From an uncultured Desulfovibrio sp. (lineage in GTDB: Bacteria; Desulfobacterota; Desulfovibrionia; Desulfovibrionales; Desulfovibrionaceae): a DNA stretch of 50,310 nucleotides. Shown in pieces: positions 1-7,564 of the stretch. Within the stretch, counting starts at the first letter, position 1, and each line of letters opens with the position of its first letter. A program made the position numbers and the translations under genes. The stretch spans positions 1-50,310 of the forward strand of contig CALUWU010000190.1 of the NCBI GenBank assembly GCA_944324555.1, read 5' to 3'. The notes under the pieces were generated by a model. That model was not told the origin of the DNA. It was given only the letters and a program-made list of their open reading frames with translations, and did no database searches.

Positions 1-244
1 CGACGTGCCGGGAAAGGAGAGACTACAGCAGACCTTCGTACTGCCGGGCAAGGTCCTCGGGCGTTTCGCGACGCCGGCGCCTACGGCTTTTCCATGTCGT
101 CTTCCTACACGCAGCGCTGCCGCTGCGCCGAAGTCCTGATCGGGCTCGACGGCAAGGCGCGCCTCATCCGGCGTCGCGAAACGCCCGAGGACCTTGCCCG
201 GCAGTACGAAGGTCTGCTGTAGTCTCTCCTTTCCCGGCACGTCG
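1..244. repeat. Perfect 77-bp terminal inverted repeat (fold-back)
   Basis: Bases 1-77 are the exact reverse complement of 168-244, around a 90-base centre. The first mismatch is 78 against 167. The repeat begins at the very first base of the window. The right arm covers the true end of lysA and its stop codon, while the left arm makes no sense as lysA sequence upstream of about base 61. A fold-back or de Bruijn-graph end artefact is therefore more likely than a biological palindrome. The length of 77 equals a commonly used assembler k-mer. Confidence 0.9.
61..222 (+). CDS. lysA: Diaminopimelate decarboxylase, C-terminal end (partial)
   Basis: The reading frame ending at TAG 220-222 gives the family-typical C-terminus: a [11 protein letters not shown] stretch, then a CAEVLI segment and an [11 protein letters not shown] tail. 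This matches the pyridoxal-phosphate enzyme that decarboxylates meso-diaminopimelate to lysine. The DAGAYG motif lies at the active-site end of the C-terminal beta-barrel in this family. Only about 53 codons are believable. Upstream of about base 61 the frame runs into the reverse complement of its own end and loses all resemblance to LysA. An intrinsic terminator follows directly, so the stop is the true gene end. The call rests on motif recognition and the truncation is seen directly. Confidence 0.75.
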   Translation, partial: AFRDAGAYGFSMSSSYTQRCRCAEVLIGLDGKARLIRRRETPEDLARQYEGLL

Positions 245-280
245 GGCAGGCGCGTTTTCGGAATGCGCCTGCCCCTTTTT
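244..280 (+). terminator. Intrinsic terminator of lysA
   Basis: Ten-base stem GGGCAGGCGC (244-253) pairs with GCGCCTGCCC (265-274), followed by a run of five T at 276-280. It lies 22 bases after the lysA stop codon. The following 106 bases up to the next gene show nothing recognisable. Confidence 0.8.
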
Positions 281-387
281 CCCTTCGCGCTTCCGCTCCG
301 GCCGCTTCCGGCGCGGACGGCCGCCGCCGCGGCATATGCCGGAGTCTGTCCACAAGAATCAGGAACGCCCGTTCCACGGTATCCGCC

Positions 388-1770
388 ATGCCCCATGCCG
401 TTTCCGCCAGCAGCACCTCTCCCCGCGCCATCTGGAGCCTGACCTGGCCGCAAATGCTCATGATGTACGTGCAGTTCTTCACGGGCTTCACGACCGTCTG
501 GACTGCCGGCCGGATCAGCGCCGACCTGCAGGCGGCGCTGGGCATGATCGCCCAGTGCGGCCTCTTCTTCATGGTCCTGTGCATGGCGCTTTCCAGCGGC
601 GGCATGGCCGCCGTCAGCCAGTCCTTCGGCGCGGGACGCATGCTCCGCGCCCGGCGCTACGTCGCCGCCTCCATCGGCGGCACGGCGCTGCTGGGCTGCT
701 GCATGGCCGTGGTCTGCTCGGCCTTCGGCGCCTCCTTCCTGCGTCTGGTGCAAACGCCGGAACCGATTCTGCCGCTGGCGCTGGATCTGTGGGATGTCGC
801 CATGCTGACCCTGCCCTTCCAGTACCTCTACGCCTCCAGCGGCGTCATGTTCCGCGCCCTGCGTCAGGTGCTGCCGCCGCTCTGGGTGGCCGCGCTCGTC
901 TGCCTCGCCACCCTGCTGGGCTGTCTGGGCTTCGGCCTCGGCCTTCTCGGCCTGCCCGCCTTCGGCGCGCAGGGCATCATCTGGACGCAATGCGGCGCCC
1001 AGGTTCTGGGCGCGCTGGCCAATATCCTGCTCCTGCGCCGCTCCGGGCTGCTGCGCGCCGACGCCCTGCCGAGCCTGTACTGGCTTCGCGCGGGCCTGCC
1101 CTACCTGCTCAAGGTGGCCCTGCCCGCGGGAGCGGCCCAGATCGTCTGGCAGACAGGCTACCTCATGCTTTTCGTGCTCGTGGCGTCCCTGCCTTTCGGC
1201 AGCGTGCACGCCCTAGCGGGGCTGACGGCGGGACTCCGCATCGAAGCCCTGCTTTTCATGCCCGGAATGGCCTTCAACATGAGCGTCGCCGTTCTTGTGG
1301 GCAACTGCCTCGGCGCGGGCGACAAGGCGCGCGCCAAACGCGTCGCCCTGCAAATGGTCGGCGTCGCCGCGCTGGTCATGAGCCTGGTCGCCGCCGCCCT
1401 CTGGCCCTTCCGTCAGGAACTGGCGGCCCTGCTCAGCCACGAAGCCGAAACGCAGGCCAATATTGTCAGCTATCTGACCTATAACCTGCTCTCAACCCCC
1501 TTTTCCATTGCCAGCACCGTCATGGGCGGCGTCATGACCGGCGCGGGAGCCACCCGCTACAACCTCATGGTCTACGGCGGCACCTTCTGGCTGGTGCGCC
1601 TGCCCCTGGGCTGGCTGCTGGGGCATCATCTCTGGGGAACGGCCTCCGGCGTCTTCTGCGCCATGCTCGTCTCCCAGTGCCTGCAAACCTGCATCATGTT
1701 TTACGTCCTGCTTCGCCGCGACTGGGCCCGCTTCGCCATGCGCGCCGCCCATGACGGCCGCCGCGCGTAA
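388..1770 (+). CDS. MATE-family multidrug/metabolite efflux transporter
   Basis: 460 residues, almost wholly hydrophobic, with the pattern of about twelve membrane helices in two halves expected of MATE antiporters (usual length 440-470). The N-terminus IWSLTWPQMLMMYVQFFTGF and the following TVWTAGRIS segment match the first helix and loop of the family. The second half repeats the fold around MTGAGATRYNLMVY. These proteins sit in the inner membrane and export cationic compounds against Na+ or H+. The ATG at 388 has no clear ribosome-binding site, but the family-typical N-terminal helix begins just after it, so it is preferred to the internal Met codons. The substrate cannot be read from sequence. 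It appears monocistronic, lying between the lysA terminator and the next gene, which has its own ribosome-binding site. Confidence 0.85.
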   Translation: MPHAVSASSTSPRAIWSLTWPQMLMMYVQFFTGFTTVWTAGRISADLQAALGMIAQCGLFFMVLCMALSSGGMAAVSQSFGAGRMLRARRYVAASIGGTALLGCCMAVVCSAFGASFLRLVQTPEPILPLALDLWDVAMLTLPFQYLYASSGVMFRALRQVLPPLWVAALVCLATLLGCLGFGLGLLGLPAFGAQGIIWTQCGAQVLGALANILLLRRSGLLRADALPSLYWLRAGLPYLLKVALPAGAAQIVWQTGYLMLFVLVASLPFGSVHALAGLTAGLRIEALLFMPGMAFNMSVAVLVGNCLGAGDKARAKRVALQMVGVAALVMSLVAAALWPFRQELAALLSHEAETQANIVSYLTYNLLSTPFSIASTVMGGVMTGAGATRYNLMVYGGTFWLVRLPLGWLLGHHLWGTASGVFCAMLVSQCLQTCIMFYVLLRRDWARFAMRAAHDGRRA

Positions 1771-1876
1771 GCGCGCGTTTCCGGCTTTCCGGCGCCTTCC
1801 CGCCCGGACGCCGACGCCCCTCGTCCCCTCTCCCGAGGGGCGGGGCCGCAGGACGACGCCCAAAAAAGGATATGCC

Positions 1877-2764
1877 ATGAACACTGCCGACTTTTCCCCC
1901 GTGAGCCTCGCGGGGCACGACGAATTCTACGCCCGCTGGCGGGTCGCGCCCCAGCGCTCGCTGGACTACACGCTGGCCAATATCTGGGGATGGCAACAGT
2001 ATTTCGGTCTTGAATGGCGCTTTACCGAGCGCCTCTGCTGGATACGCCAGACCCTGCCCGGCCCCATGCCCGTTTACTGGGCGCCCGTCGGCGACTGGGA
2101 CAGGGCCGACTGGGACGAGGAACTGAAGGACGGCCCGCGCCGTTTCATCCGCGTGCCCGAAGCGCTTGTGGAACGCTGGCGCGTCGCGCTCGGCGACTGC
2201 CGCATGGATGTGCGCGAGGATCGCGGCCAGTGGGAATACCTGTACCGGCAGGAGGATCTGCTGGCCCTCTCCGGCAACCGTTTCCACAAGAAGAAAAATC
2301 TGTACAGTCAGTTCGTCAAGGCCTACGGCGCTCCCGATTACCGGCCGCTTGACGACGCCATGGTCGAGGACGTTCTCGCCCTCCAGGACGACTGGTGCCA
2401 GTGGCACGAATGCGAGGACTCGCCGTCCCTGCGCGCCGAAAACGACGCCATCAATCGCGTGCTTTCCCACTGGACGTCGTTCCCGGGCATGTGCGGCGGT
2501 TCTCTCTATGTGGACGGCCGCATGGTGGCCTTCAGCGTGGGCGAGGATCTCGGCGACGGCATGCTCGGCGTTCACTATGAAAAGGGGCTCAACGGCTTCA
2601 AGGGCGTCTATCAGGCCATCAACCGCGAATTCGCCCGGTTCGCCGGCGAAGGCTTCCGCCTGCTCAACCGCGCCCAGGACCTTGACGAGGAAGGTCTCCG
2701 CCAGGCAAAAATGAGTTATAATCCAGCTGAATTCCTGAAAAAATACATCGTCGAACTGCGCTGA
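1877..2764 (+). CDS. DUF2156 (GNAT-fold, phosphatidylglycerol lysyltransferase C-terminal-like) protein
   Basis: 295 residues from ATG 1877, chosen because AAAAAAGGA lies six bases upstream. The open frame extends further 5' but without a ribosome-binding site. The central GNRFHKKKNLYSQFVK motif, followed by a YRPL segment and a C-terminal LNRAQDLDEEGLRQAK ... SYNPAEFLKKY tail, is typical of DUF2156. This family is related to the acyl/aminoacyl-transfer domain of MprF and FemX-type enzymes. No membrane segments are present, so this is a stand-alone soluble domain rather than a full MprF. The substrate is unknown: an aminoacyl-tRNA or acyl-CoA donor would be expected from the fold, which is inference. 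It sits between the MATE gene and an envelope lipoprotein, consistent with a cell-envelope role but not proving one. Confidence 0.8.
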   Translation: MNTADFSPVSLAGHDEFYARWRVAPQRSLDYTLANIWGWQQYFGLEWRFTERLCWIRQTLPGPMPVYWAPVGDWDRADWDEELKDGPRRFIRVPEALVERWRVALGDCRMDVREDRGQWEYLYRQEDLLALSGNRFHKKKNLYSQFVKAYGAPDYRPLDDAMVEDVLALQDDWCQWHECEDSPSLRAENDAINRVLSHWTSFPGMCGGSLYVDGRMVAFSVGEDLGDGMLGVHYEKGLNGFKGVYQAINREFARFAGEGFRLLNRAQDLDEEGLRQAKMSYNPAEFLKKYIVELR

Positions 2765-2925
2765 CGCCAACGTCCGGCCCCCCGCGACGGCGGCCGGACA
2801 TGCGCGAACATCCGCCGGAAAGCCGGACGGGCCCGCGCCCAATCCGCTTCCGGCGTTCTCCATTTCGGAAAAGGGGCTTCCCGCCCGCGACAACAGCAAT
2901 GACAACACCCTCGAAGGAGGTTTCC

Positions 2926-4356
2926 ATGCGTTTCGGATTCCAGAAGCGGCGGCTGTTCTGCCTGCTGCTGTGCGTGATGCTGGCAATAACGGCGGGCTGC
3001 GGCGGCAAACGCCCGGCGGCCACGCGCGAGGGGGAGACGCCCGAGTGGATGGGAAGCCTCCGCGATCTGGAGACCTTTCCGCAGGATCTGACGCCCTTCG
3101 CCCGCAAGGCGGGCGGTTCCACGCCGCTGCTCGGCGAAGAAGAACAGCGGATACAGGACGCGCGCTTCAACCGCATTCTGTTCGGCCCGTGGGACATGAA
3201 GAAAACGAGCGTCAAACGGCGGGAAATGAACGCACCCCTTCGCCGGGCCAGAGGTTACAAATACGACGACGTGCGCTGGACGCAAGCCGAATGGGACGCC
3301 ATTGCCCGCAATGCCGACAGCCGCCATTTCCCCTCCATGAACGCCGCCGGCATCACGGTGCGCTATACGGACCTTCGGGAAATTCCCACGCACATGCCGC
3401 GCTATTCCGAGCCGACGCCCGACCCGCGCGCCAACCCCTTCGACTATAACCAGTATTCCCTCCTGCCGACGGGGACGCCCCTGCTTCTGGCCCACCGCAG
3501 CCGGGACGGGCAATGGTACTATGTGGAAACGCCCGTGGCCGCCGGCTGGGTGGACGCCCGCGACGTGGCCCTTGCCGACGAGGATTTTCAGTCCCGCTAT
3601 CGCCGCGGCCCCTTTGCGGCGGTACTCAGGGACAAGGCCCGTCTTGACGGCACGCAGTCGGCTTACGTTCACATCGGGGCCGTCCTGCCGCTGGCCTCCT
3701 CCATGCCCTTCACGCCGCCCGCCGCGCCGGCCGACGGCAAGAAGGACGAAGCGGCCGCCGCGCCCGCGCCCCGCTGGGCCGTGCTGGCGCCGGAAAAGGG
3801 CCCGGACGGGCGCGCCCGCCTGACGCAAAGCAGTCTTTCCGTGGAAGAGGCCGCCCCCAAGCCCCTGCGCCTCACGCCCGACGCCGTCGCCCGGCTGGGC
3901 AACGTCATGATGGGGCAACGCTACGGCTGGGGGGGAACCTTCGGCAACCGGGACTGTTCCGCCCTTACCCGCGAACTCTTCACCCCCTTCGGCATCTGGC
4001 TGCCGCGCAATTCGCTCGCCCAGGCCCGCACGGGAACGCCGTTCTCGCTTGAGGGCATGACGCCGGTGGAAAAGGAACGCGCCATGCTGGCCAACGGCAA
4101 GCCCTTCCTCTCGCTGGTCTGGATGAGCGGGCACATCATGCTCTATGTGGGGCCGTACAACGGCCGTCCGGCCATTTTCCACAACGCCTGGGGCGTGCGC
4201 GTCGTCAACGGCGACGACGACAACGATCGTTTCGTCATCGGCCGCGCGGTGGTGACCTCCATCACGCCGGGCGCGGAACTGCCCAACCTGTATCGCAAGA
4301 CCACCTTCGTGGATCGCATCCGCAAGCTCTCCACCCTGCCGGGAGACAGGGACTAA
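2926..4356 (+). CDS. SH3-domain NlpC/P60 peptidase, lipoprotein
   Basis: 476 residues from ATG 2926, preceded by AAGGAGG five bases upstream. The N-terminus has a basic stretch, a hydrophobic helix and TAGC ending at Cys25, a probable lipoprotein signal, so the protein should be anchored in the periplasm. A bacterial SH3-like region lies around residues 150-230. The C-terminal third is an NlpC/P60 (C40) cysteine peptidase with Cys344 in NRDCSAL, His403 in SGHIMLYVG and a third active-site His419 in FHNAWG, so the triad looks intact. Family members cleave peptidoglycan stem peptides, often between gamma-D-Glu and diaminopimelate or lysine. The SH3-plus-P60 architecture resembles the YkfC-like group. 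The next gene starts two bases after its stop, so they are probably co-transcribed. Confidence 0.88.
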   Translation: MRFGFQKRRLFCLLLCVMLAITAGCGGKRPAATREGETPEWMGSLRDLETFPQDLTPFARKAGGSTPLLGEEEQRIQDARFNRILFGPWDMKKTSVKRREMNAPLRRARGYKYDDVRWTQAEWDAIARNADSRHFPSMNAAGITVRYTDLREIPTHMPRYSEPTPDPRANPFDYNQYSLLPTGTPLLLAHRSRDGQWYYVETPVAAGWVDARDVALADEDFQSRYRRGPFAAVLRDKARLDGTQSAYVHIGAVLPLASSMPFTPPAAPADGKKDEAAAAPAPRWAVLAPEKGPDGRARLTQSSLSVEEAAPKPLRLTPDAVARLGNVMMGQRYGWGGTFGNRDCSALTRELFTPFGIWLPRNSLAQARTGTPFSLEGMTPVEKERAMLANGKPFLSLVWMSGHIMLYVGPYNGRPAIFHNAWGVRVVNGDDDNDRFVIGRAVVTSITPGAELPNLYRKTTFVDRIRKLSTLPGDRD

Positions 4357-4357
4357 G

Positions 4358-5959
4358 ATGGAACTCGCGCTGATCGTGGAAGCCGCGCAGGCCGGGCAGA
4401 GGCTGGATCGCCTCCTGAGCGACGCCCTGCCCGATCGCTCGCGCGGCGCGGTGCAAAAAGCCGTGGAAGCGGGCTGCTGCCTTGTGGACGGGCTGCCGGT
4501 AACGACGCCCTCCCGCAAGCTGAAAGCCGGCCAGGAAATCCGCTTTTCGCCCCCCGACGTCGCCTCTTCCCTGGAGGCCGAAGAGGGAGAAGTCGATATT
4601 CTCTGGCACGACGAAAACCTGCTGGTTTGCAGCAAGCCCGCCGGGCTGACGGTGCATCCCTGCCCATCCTGCCCCTCGGGCACGCTGGTGCAGCGTCTGC
4701 TGCGCCGCTTCCCCCAGCTGGCGTCGCAGGAAGGCCTGCGCCCCGGCATCGTCCACCGTCTGGACAAGGACACCAGCGGTCTGCTGCTGGCGGCGCTGGA
4801 CGAGAAAACGCGCCTCGCCCTGAGCGAAGCCTTTGCGCGGCGCGAGGTTCGCAAGCGCTATCTGGCGCTGGCGCGCGGCGTGCCGGCGGCGCGCGGCGTC
4901 TGCCGGGAGCCGATCGGCCGTCATCCGACCGCGAAGATCAAGATGGCCGTCGTGCCCGAAGCGCGCGGCGGCAAACCGGCCCACAGCGAATGGGAACGCC
5001 TCTGGAGCAGCCCCGACAACGCCTTTTCCCTGCTGGCCATACGCATCCACACGGGGCGCACGCATCAGATTCGCGTGCATATGGCCCATGAAGGGCATCC
5101 GCTCCTCGGCGACGCCCTCTACGCCCCGGCGGAGACGGCCCGCATGGCGCCGCGCCAGATGCTGCACGCCTGGCGCCTGCAATTCCGTCATCCGCTGACG
5201 GGGAAAGAAATGCGCTTCTGCTGCCCGCCGCCGCGCGACTTCATCGACGCCGCCGTGAACAACGCCCGCCGCATGCAGCGCGTGGTGCTGACCGGGAACC
5301 CCGGCAGCGGCAAGTCCGCCGCGGCCGCGGCCCTGCGAAACAGGGGAATCCCCGTGATCAGCGCGGACGAGGTCGTGACCGGGCTCTACGCGCCGGGCGG
5401 CGAGGCGGCGGATCTTCTGGCCCGGCGCTGGGGAGGCGACCTGCTGGACGCCCGCGGCGGCGTGGACAAGGACGCGCTGCTGGCGCTGTTTCACCGCCGC
5501 CCGGAAGCGCGGCGGGAAGTGGAGGAACTGATCCACGCCCTGGTGCGGGACGCCGTGGAACGCTTCTGGAACGCCGAAGAGGCGCGCGGCGTCGCGTGCG
5601 CCGCGGCGGAAATTCCGCTCTACTACGAATGCGGCTGGCACAACGGCGCGTTTTCGCCGCGCCCCGTGGTCGCGGCCATTCGCACCCCCCGGGAACAGCG
5701 TTTCTCCCGGCTGCGCGACAACCGCGGATGGGACGAGGAAAAAAGCGCCCTGATCGAATCCTGGCAGTGGCCCGCCGAACGAAAGGAGGCCGCCGCCGAT
5801 CTGACGCTGGACAACAGCGGCGATCTTGCGGCGCTGGAACGCGCCGTCGCCGATCTGGACGGACGGCTGGCGCGGCGGCGCGCCGAAGACGACGCCGAAC
5901 TGGAACGGATCATTGTCGCGGCCTGCGGCTGCGACGACAAGGAGGACGAAAACGCATGA
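4358..5959 (+). CDS. RluA-family pseudouridine synthase fused to dephospho-CoA kinase
   Basis: 533 residues with two enzymes in one frame. Residues 1 to about 300 form an S4-like N-terminus plus an RluA/RluD-type pseudouridine synthase. The HRLDKDTSG motif carries the catalytic Asp136, and HTGRTHQIRVHMAHEGHPLLGD is recognisable. From about 305 there is a dephospho-CoA kinase (CoaE) with P-loop GNPGSGKS (313-320), the ISADEV segment, and a C-terminal LTLDNSGDLAAL tail. CoaE performs the last step of coenzyme A synthesis, phosphorylating the 3' hydroxyl of dephospho-CoA. The synthase modifies a uridine in rRNA or tRNA. Both parts look complete. I recall related fusions in Desulfovibrio relatives but cannot check this here. 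The last bases overlap the next gene as ATGA, indicating translational coupling. Confidence 0.88.
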   Translation: MELALIVEAAQAGQRLDRLLSDALPDRSRGAVQKAVEAGCCLVDGLPVTTPSRKLKAGQEIRFSPPDVASSLEAEEGEVDILWHDENLLVCSKPAGLTVHPCPSCPSGTLVQRLLRRFPQLASQEGLRPGIVHRLDKDTSGLLLAALDEKTRLALSEAFARREVRKRYLALARGVPAARGVCREPIGRHPTAKIKMAVVPEARGGKPAHSEWERLWSSPDNAFSLLAIRIHTGRTHQIRVHMAHEGHPLLGDALYAPAETARMAPRQMLHAWRLQFRHPLTGKEMRFCCPPPRDFIDAAVNNARRMQRVVLTGNPGSGKSAAAAALRNRGIPVISADEVVTGLYAPGGEAADLLARRWGGDLLDARGGVDKDALLALFHRRPEARREVEELIHALVRDAVERFWNAEEARGVACAAAEIPLYYECGWHNGAFSPRPVVAAIRTPREQRFSRLRDNRGWDEEKSALIESWQWPAERKEAAADLTLDNSGDLAALERAVADLDGRLARRRAEDDAELERIIVAACGCDDKEDENA

Positions 5960-6459
5960 GCCGGGCTATCGCCAAAACCAACGCCGCCCGCCTGCTGGAT
6001 ACGCTGGGCATCGCCTACGAACTGCATCAGGCCGACGTCGATCCCGACGATCTGTCGGCGACGCGCATGGCGCGCAATCTTGGCGCGCCGGAAGAACAGG
6101 TTTTCAAGACGCTCGTGGCGCGCGGCGACAGAAACGGCGTTCTCATGGCCTGCATTCCGTCCGCGGCCGAGCTGGATCTCAAGGCGCTGGCGGCCGCTTC
6201 TGGCAACAAGCACGTGGAAATGGTGCATCTCAAGGAGGTGCAGCCCCTTACCGGCTACGTGCGCGGCGGCTGCTCGCCTCTGGCCGCAAAAAAGGCCTAC
6301 CCCGTCTTTCTGGACGAAAGCGCCATCCTGCAGGAGCGCATCTACGTCAGCGCCGGTCAGCGCGGCGTACAGCTTCTTCTGGCGCCCGACGATCTTGTCA
6401 GCGCCGCCCGCGCCGTCTACGCGCCCATTGCCCGCGCGGCCGCCGGTCAAACGCTCTAA
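5956..6459 (+). CDS. ybaK: YbaK/EbsC-family Cys-tRNA(Pro) deacylase
   Basis: 167 residues, the usual length for single-domain YbaK. The start ATG at 5956 overlaps the preceding stop (ATGA). The N-terminal KTNAARLLDTLGIAYELH, the EEQVFKTLVARGD segment, and the GYVRGGCSPLAAKKAYPVFLD region are characteristic; the GGCSP loop forms part of the substrate pocket. The enzyme hydrolyses Cys mischarged on tRNA(Pro), so it acts in translation quality control in the cytoplasm. It is the last gene of the NlpC/P60, RluA-CoaE, YbaK run and is followed by a strong hairpin at 6471-6510. Confidence 0.9.
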   Translation: MSRAIAKTNAARLLDTLGIAYELHQADVDPDDLSATRMARNLGAPEEQVFKTLVARGDRNGVLMACIPSAAELDLKALAAASGNKHVEMVHLKEVQPLTGYVRGGCSPLAAKKAYPVFLDESAILQERIYVSAGQRGVQLLLAPDDLVSAARAVYAPIARAAAGQTL

Positions 6460-6470
6460 TCCACAAGAAA

Positions 6471-6510
6471 GGGGGAAGGAAAAACCCGTTCGGGTATTTT
6501 CCTTCCCCCC
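6471..6510. terminator. Hairpin after ybaK, between convergent genes
   Basis: A stem of GGGGGAAGGAAAA (6471-6483) pairs with TTTTCCTTCCCCC (6497-6509) around a GC-rich inner part. It lies 11 bases after the ybaK stop. There is no long T run on the plus strand, so terminator activity is inferred from position and stem strength. Confidence 0.6.
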
Positions 6511-6534
6511 TGAAAAAGAACTACGAAATTGTCC

Positions 6535-6676
6535 TGTTCAGTTTGAAACGCGTTGCGTTTCAAACTTCGCGGCCTGTCGTTTCGCGGAAAAAACGCGGTT
6601 TTTCCGCTCGCTTTGGGCCGGGCGGCGCTGTCCCGCCGCCTTGCGTTTCGCCCTTTTCAAAGGCAAAACGCTCTAG
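6535..6676 (+). repeat. Family 1 structured repeat, copy R1
   Basis: A nearly full-length copy between ybaK and the convergent rubredoxin-like gene. It has hairpin 1 (TTTGAAACGC, loop gtt, GCGTTTCAAA), hairpin 2 (GCGGAAAAA ... TTTTTCCGC), hairpin 3 (GGCGGCG ... CGCCGCC) and a right-end hairpin starting GCGTTTC and ending GCAAAACGCTCTA. The end GCTCTA contains the reverse complement of the rubredoxin-like gene's stop codon (6673-6675). The TAGAGC left end is missing in this copy. Confidence 0.85.
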
Positions 6677-6861
6677 ATTTCATCGGACAGGCGGCGAAAG
6701 CTCTTTTTCGCCGCGCCGCAAACCGGGCATTTCCAGTCGTCCGGCAGATCCTCGAATTTCGTTCCGGCCGGAATCTTGCGCCGCCGATCGCCCTTGTCGG
6801 GATCATAGACATAGCCGCAATTCACCATCTGGCAACGCCACATATCCTTGGGGTCCGCCAT
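6673..6861 (-). CDS. rdl: Rubredoxin-like protein with CX4C first ligand pair
   Basis: 62 residues from the ATG at 6861, preceded by AAGGAGG. Ligands are Cys10 and Cys15 (CX4C) and Cys45 and Cys48 (CPVC). The [10 protein letters not shown] and [12 protein letters not shown] segments are those of rubredoxin. Classical rubredoxins have CX2C at the first site, so this is the widened variant known from Desulfovibrio Rdl/Rd2-type proteins. It should be a one-iron, one-electron carrier in the cytoplasm, serving peroxide or superoxide reduction. It lies 75 bases downstream of perR on the same strand. In D. vulgaris a rubrerythrin, Fur-like and Rdl operon is known; rubrerythrin is absent here. Its TAG stop is the first three bases of repeat R1. 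Confidence 0.9.
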   Translation of the reverse strand: MADPKDMWRCQMVNCGYVYDPDKGDRRRKIPAGTKFEDLPDDWKCPVCGAAKKSFRRLSDEI

Positions 6862-6936
6862 AGTTTCCTCCTTGAAAAAGACAACGTGCGCGAGTCCTAC
6901 CACATGAGGAGAGCATAGCAGCAAGATCGTCTTCCA

Positions 6937-7347
6937 TCAATCTCCGGAGACGCTTCTTGCCGCCGCGCACTGATCGCAGATACCGTCGAACTCGATTCGC
7001 GAGCAGCGAATCTCCACAAAGCCCGGCACATGCATGCCCGCGACGGAAGGGGCCGGCAGCGGCGACATGACGTCGCCGATACGGCCGCAGCACAGGCAGC
7101 GCACATGCTGATGGTCCACCATGTTGCCGTCAAACCGCTTGGTCGTGCCGGCGGCTTCAAGCCGCCGGATCTCGCCGCTGTCGGCAAGGAAATCCAGATT
7201 GCGGTATACAGTGCCGAGACTGATGCGCGGCAGACGTTCGCGAACCTTGCCGTAAAGCTCGTCCGCCGTGGGATGACTGGTCGTCTTTCGCAATTCCTCC
7301 AATATGACGGCGCGTTGTCGCGTCATGCGCGTTTGCGTCTGGGACAT
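6937..7347 (-). CDS. perR: Fur-family peroxide regulator PerR
   Basis: 136 residues, usual PerR/Fur length. An N-terminal winged helix (TRQRAVILEEL ... ISLGTVYRNLDFLADSGEI) is followed by the metal-binding dimerisation domain with DHQHVRCLCCG and a C-terminal CDQC, giving two CXXC zinc-type pairs. PerR-type members bind Fe or Mn and lose DNA binding when metal-bound histidines are oxidised by peroxide. Assignment to PerR rather than Fur rests on the adjacent rubredoxin-like gene and general resemblance, so it is likely but not proven. The promoter carries an inverted repeat across its core elements, suggesting autoregulation. Confidence 0.85.
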   Translation of the reverse strand: MSQTQTRMTRQRAVILEELRKTTSHPTADELYGKVRERLPRISLGTVYRNLDFLADSGEIRRLEAAGTTKRFDGNMVDHQHVRCLCCGRIGDVMSPLPAPSVAGMHVPGFVEIRCSRIEFDGICDQCAAARSVSGD

Positions 7348-7370
7348 AGGGTTACTCCATTATTTTAGTA

Positions 7371-7400
7371 AAGATTATTATTAAGATTTAATCTTGTCAA
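7371..7400 (-). promoter_or_regulatory. perR promoter with overlapping PerR-box-like inverted repeat
   Basis: On the minus strand there is a -35 TTGACA (7400-7395), a 17-base spacer and a -10 TAATCT (7377-7372). An inverted repeat AAGATTA (7371-7377), 11 bases, TAATCTT (7389-7395) covers the -10 and the spacer and reaches the edge of the -35. The A/T-rich palindrome resembles Fur/PerR boxes. The ATG follows about 25 bases downstream. A repressor bound here would block RNA polymerase; identity of that repressor as PerR is inference. Confidence 0.65.
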
Positions 7401-7491
7401 GTTCCGCCCGTCGCCGGTCCGGCGCGCTCCCGGGGGCGCCGCCCTTTCCGTCTTCGCGACGACGTCTGGCGCGCGGCGTCCGTAAAAAAAC

Positions 7492-7528
7492 TTGCTTTTC
7501 GGCAACGAAAGGAATATTCTAAATATTC
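7492..7528 (+). promoter_or_regulatory. hyd promoter with perfect palindromic operator over the -10
   Basis: -35 TTGCTT (7492-7497), 17-base spacer, -10 TATTCT (7515-7520). A perfect palindrome GAATATT-CTA-AATATTC occupies 7512-7528 and encloses the -10 and the expected start of transcription. hydG starts 36 bases further on. The region 7401-7491 is GC-rich and shows nothing else. The regulator is not identified; no candidate gene for it lies in the window apart from perR, whose own box differs. Confidence 0.6.
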
Positions 7529-7564
7529 TCTAGTTTAATCAAACAATTACAGGAAAGAGATATC

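Noticed and set aside
1820-1850. Short hairpin CCCCTC ... GAGGGG before the DUF2156 gene
   Set aside because: The stem is short, there is no T run, and it lies in a GC-rich stretch where such pairings occur by chance.
6535-6676. Family 1 repeats as a CRISPR array
   Set aside because: Copies are kilobases apart, in both orientations, without spacers or cas genes.
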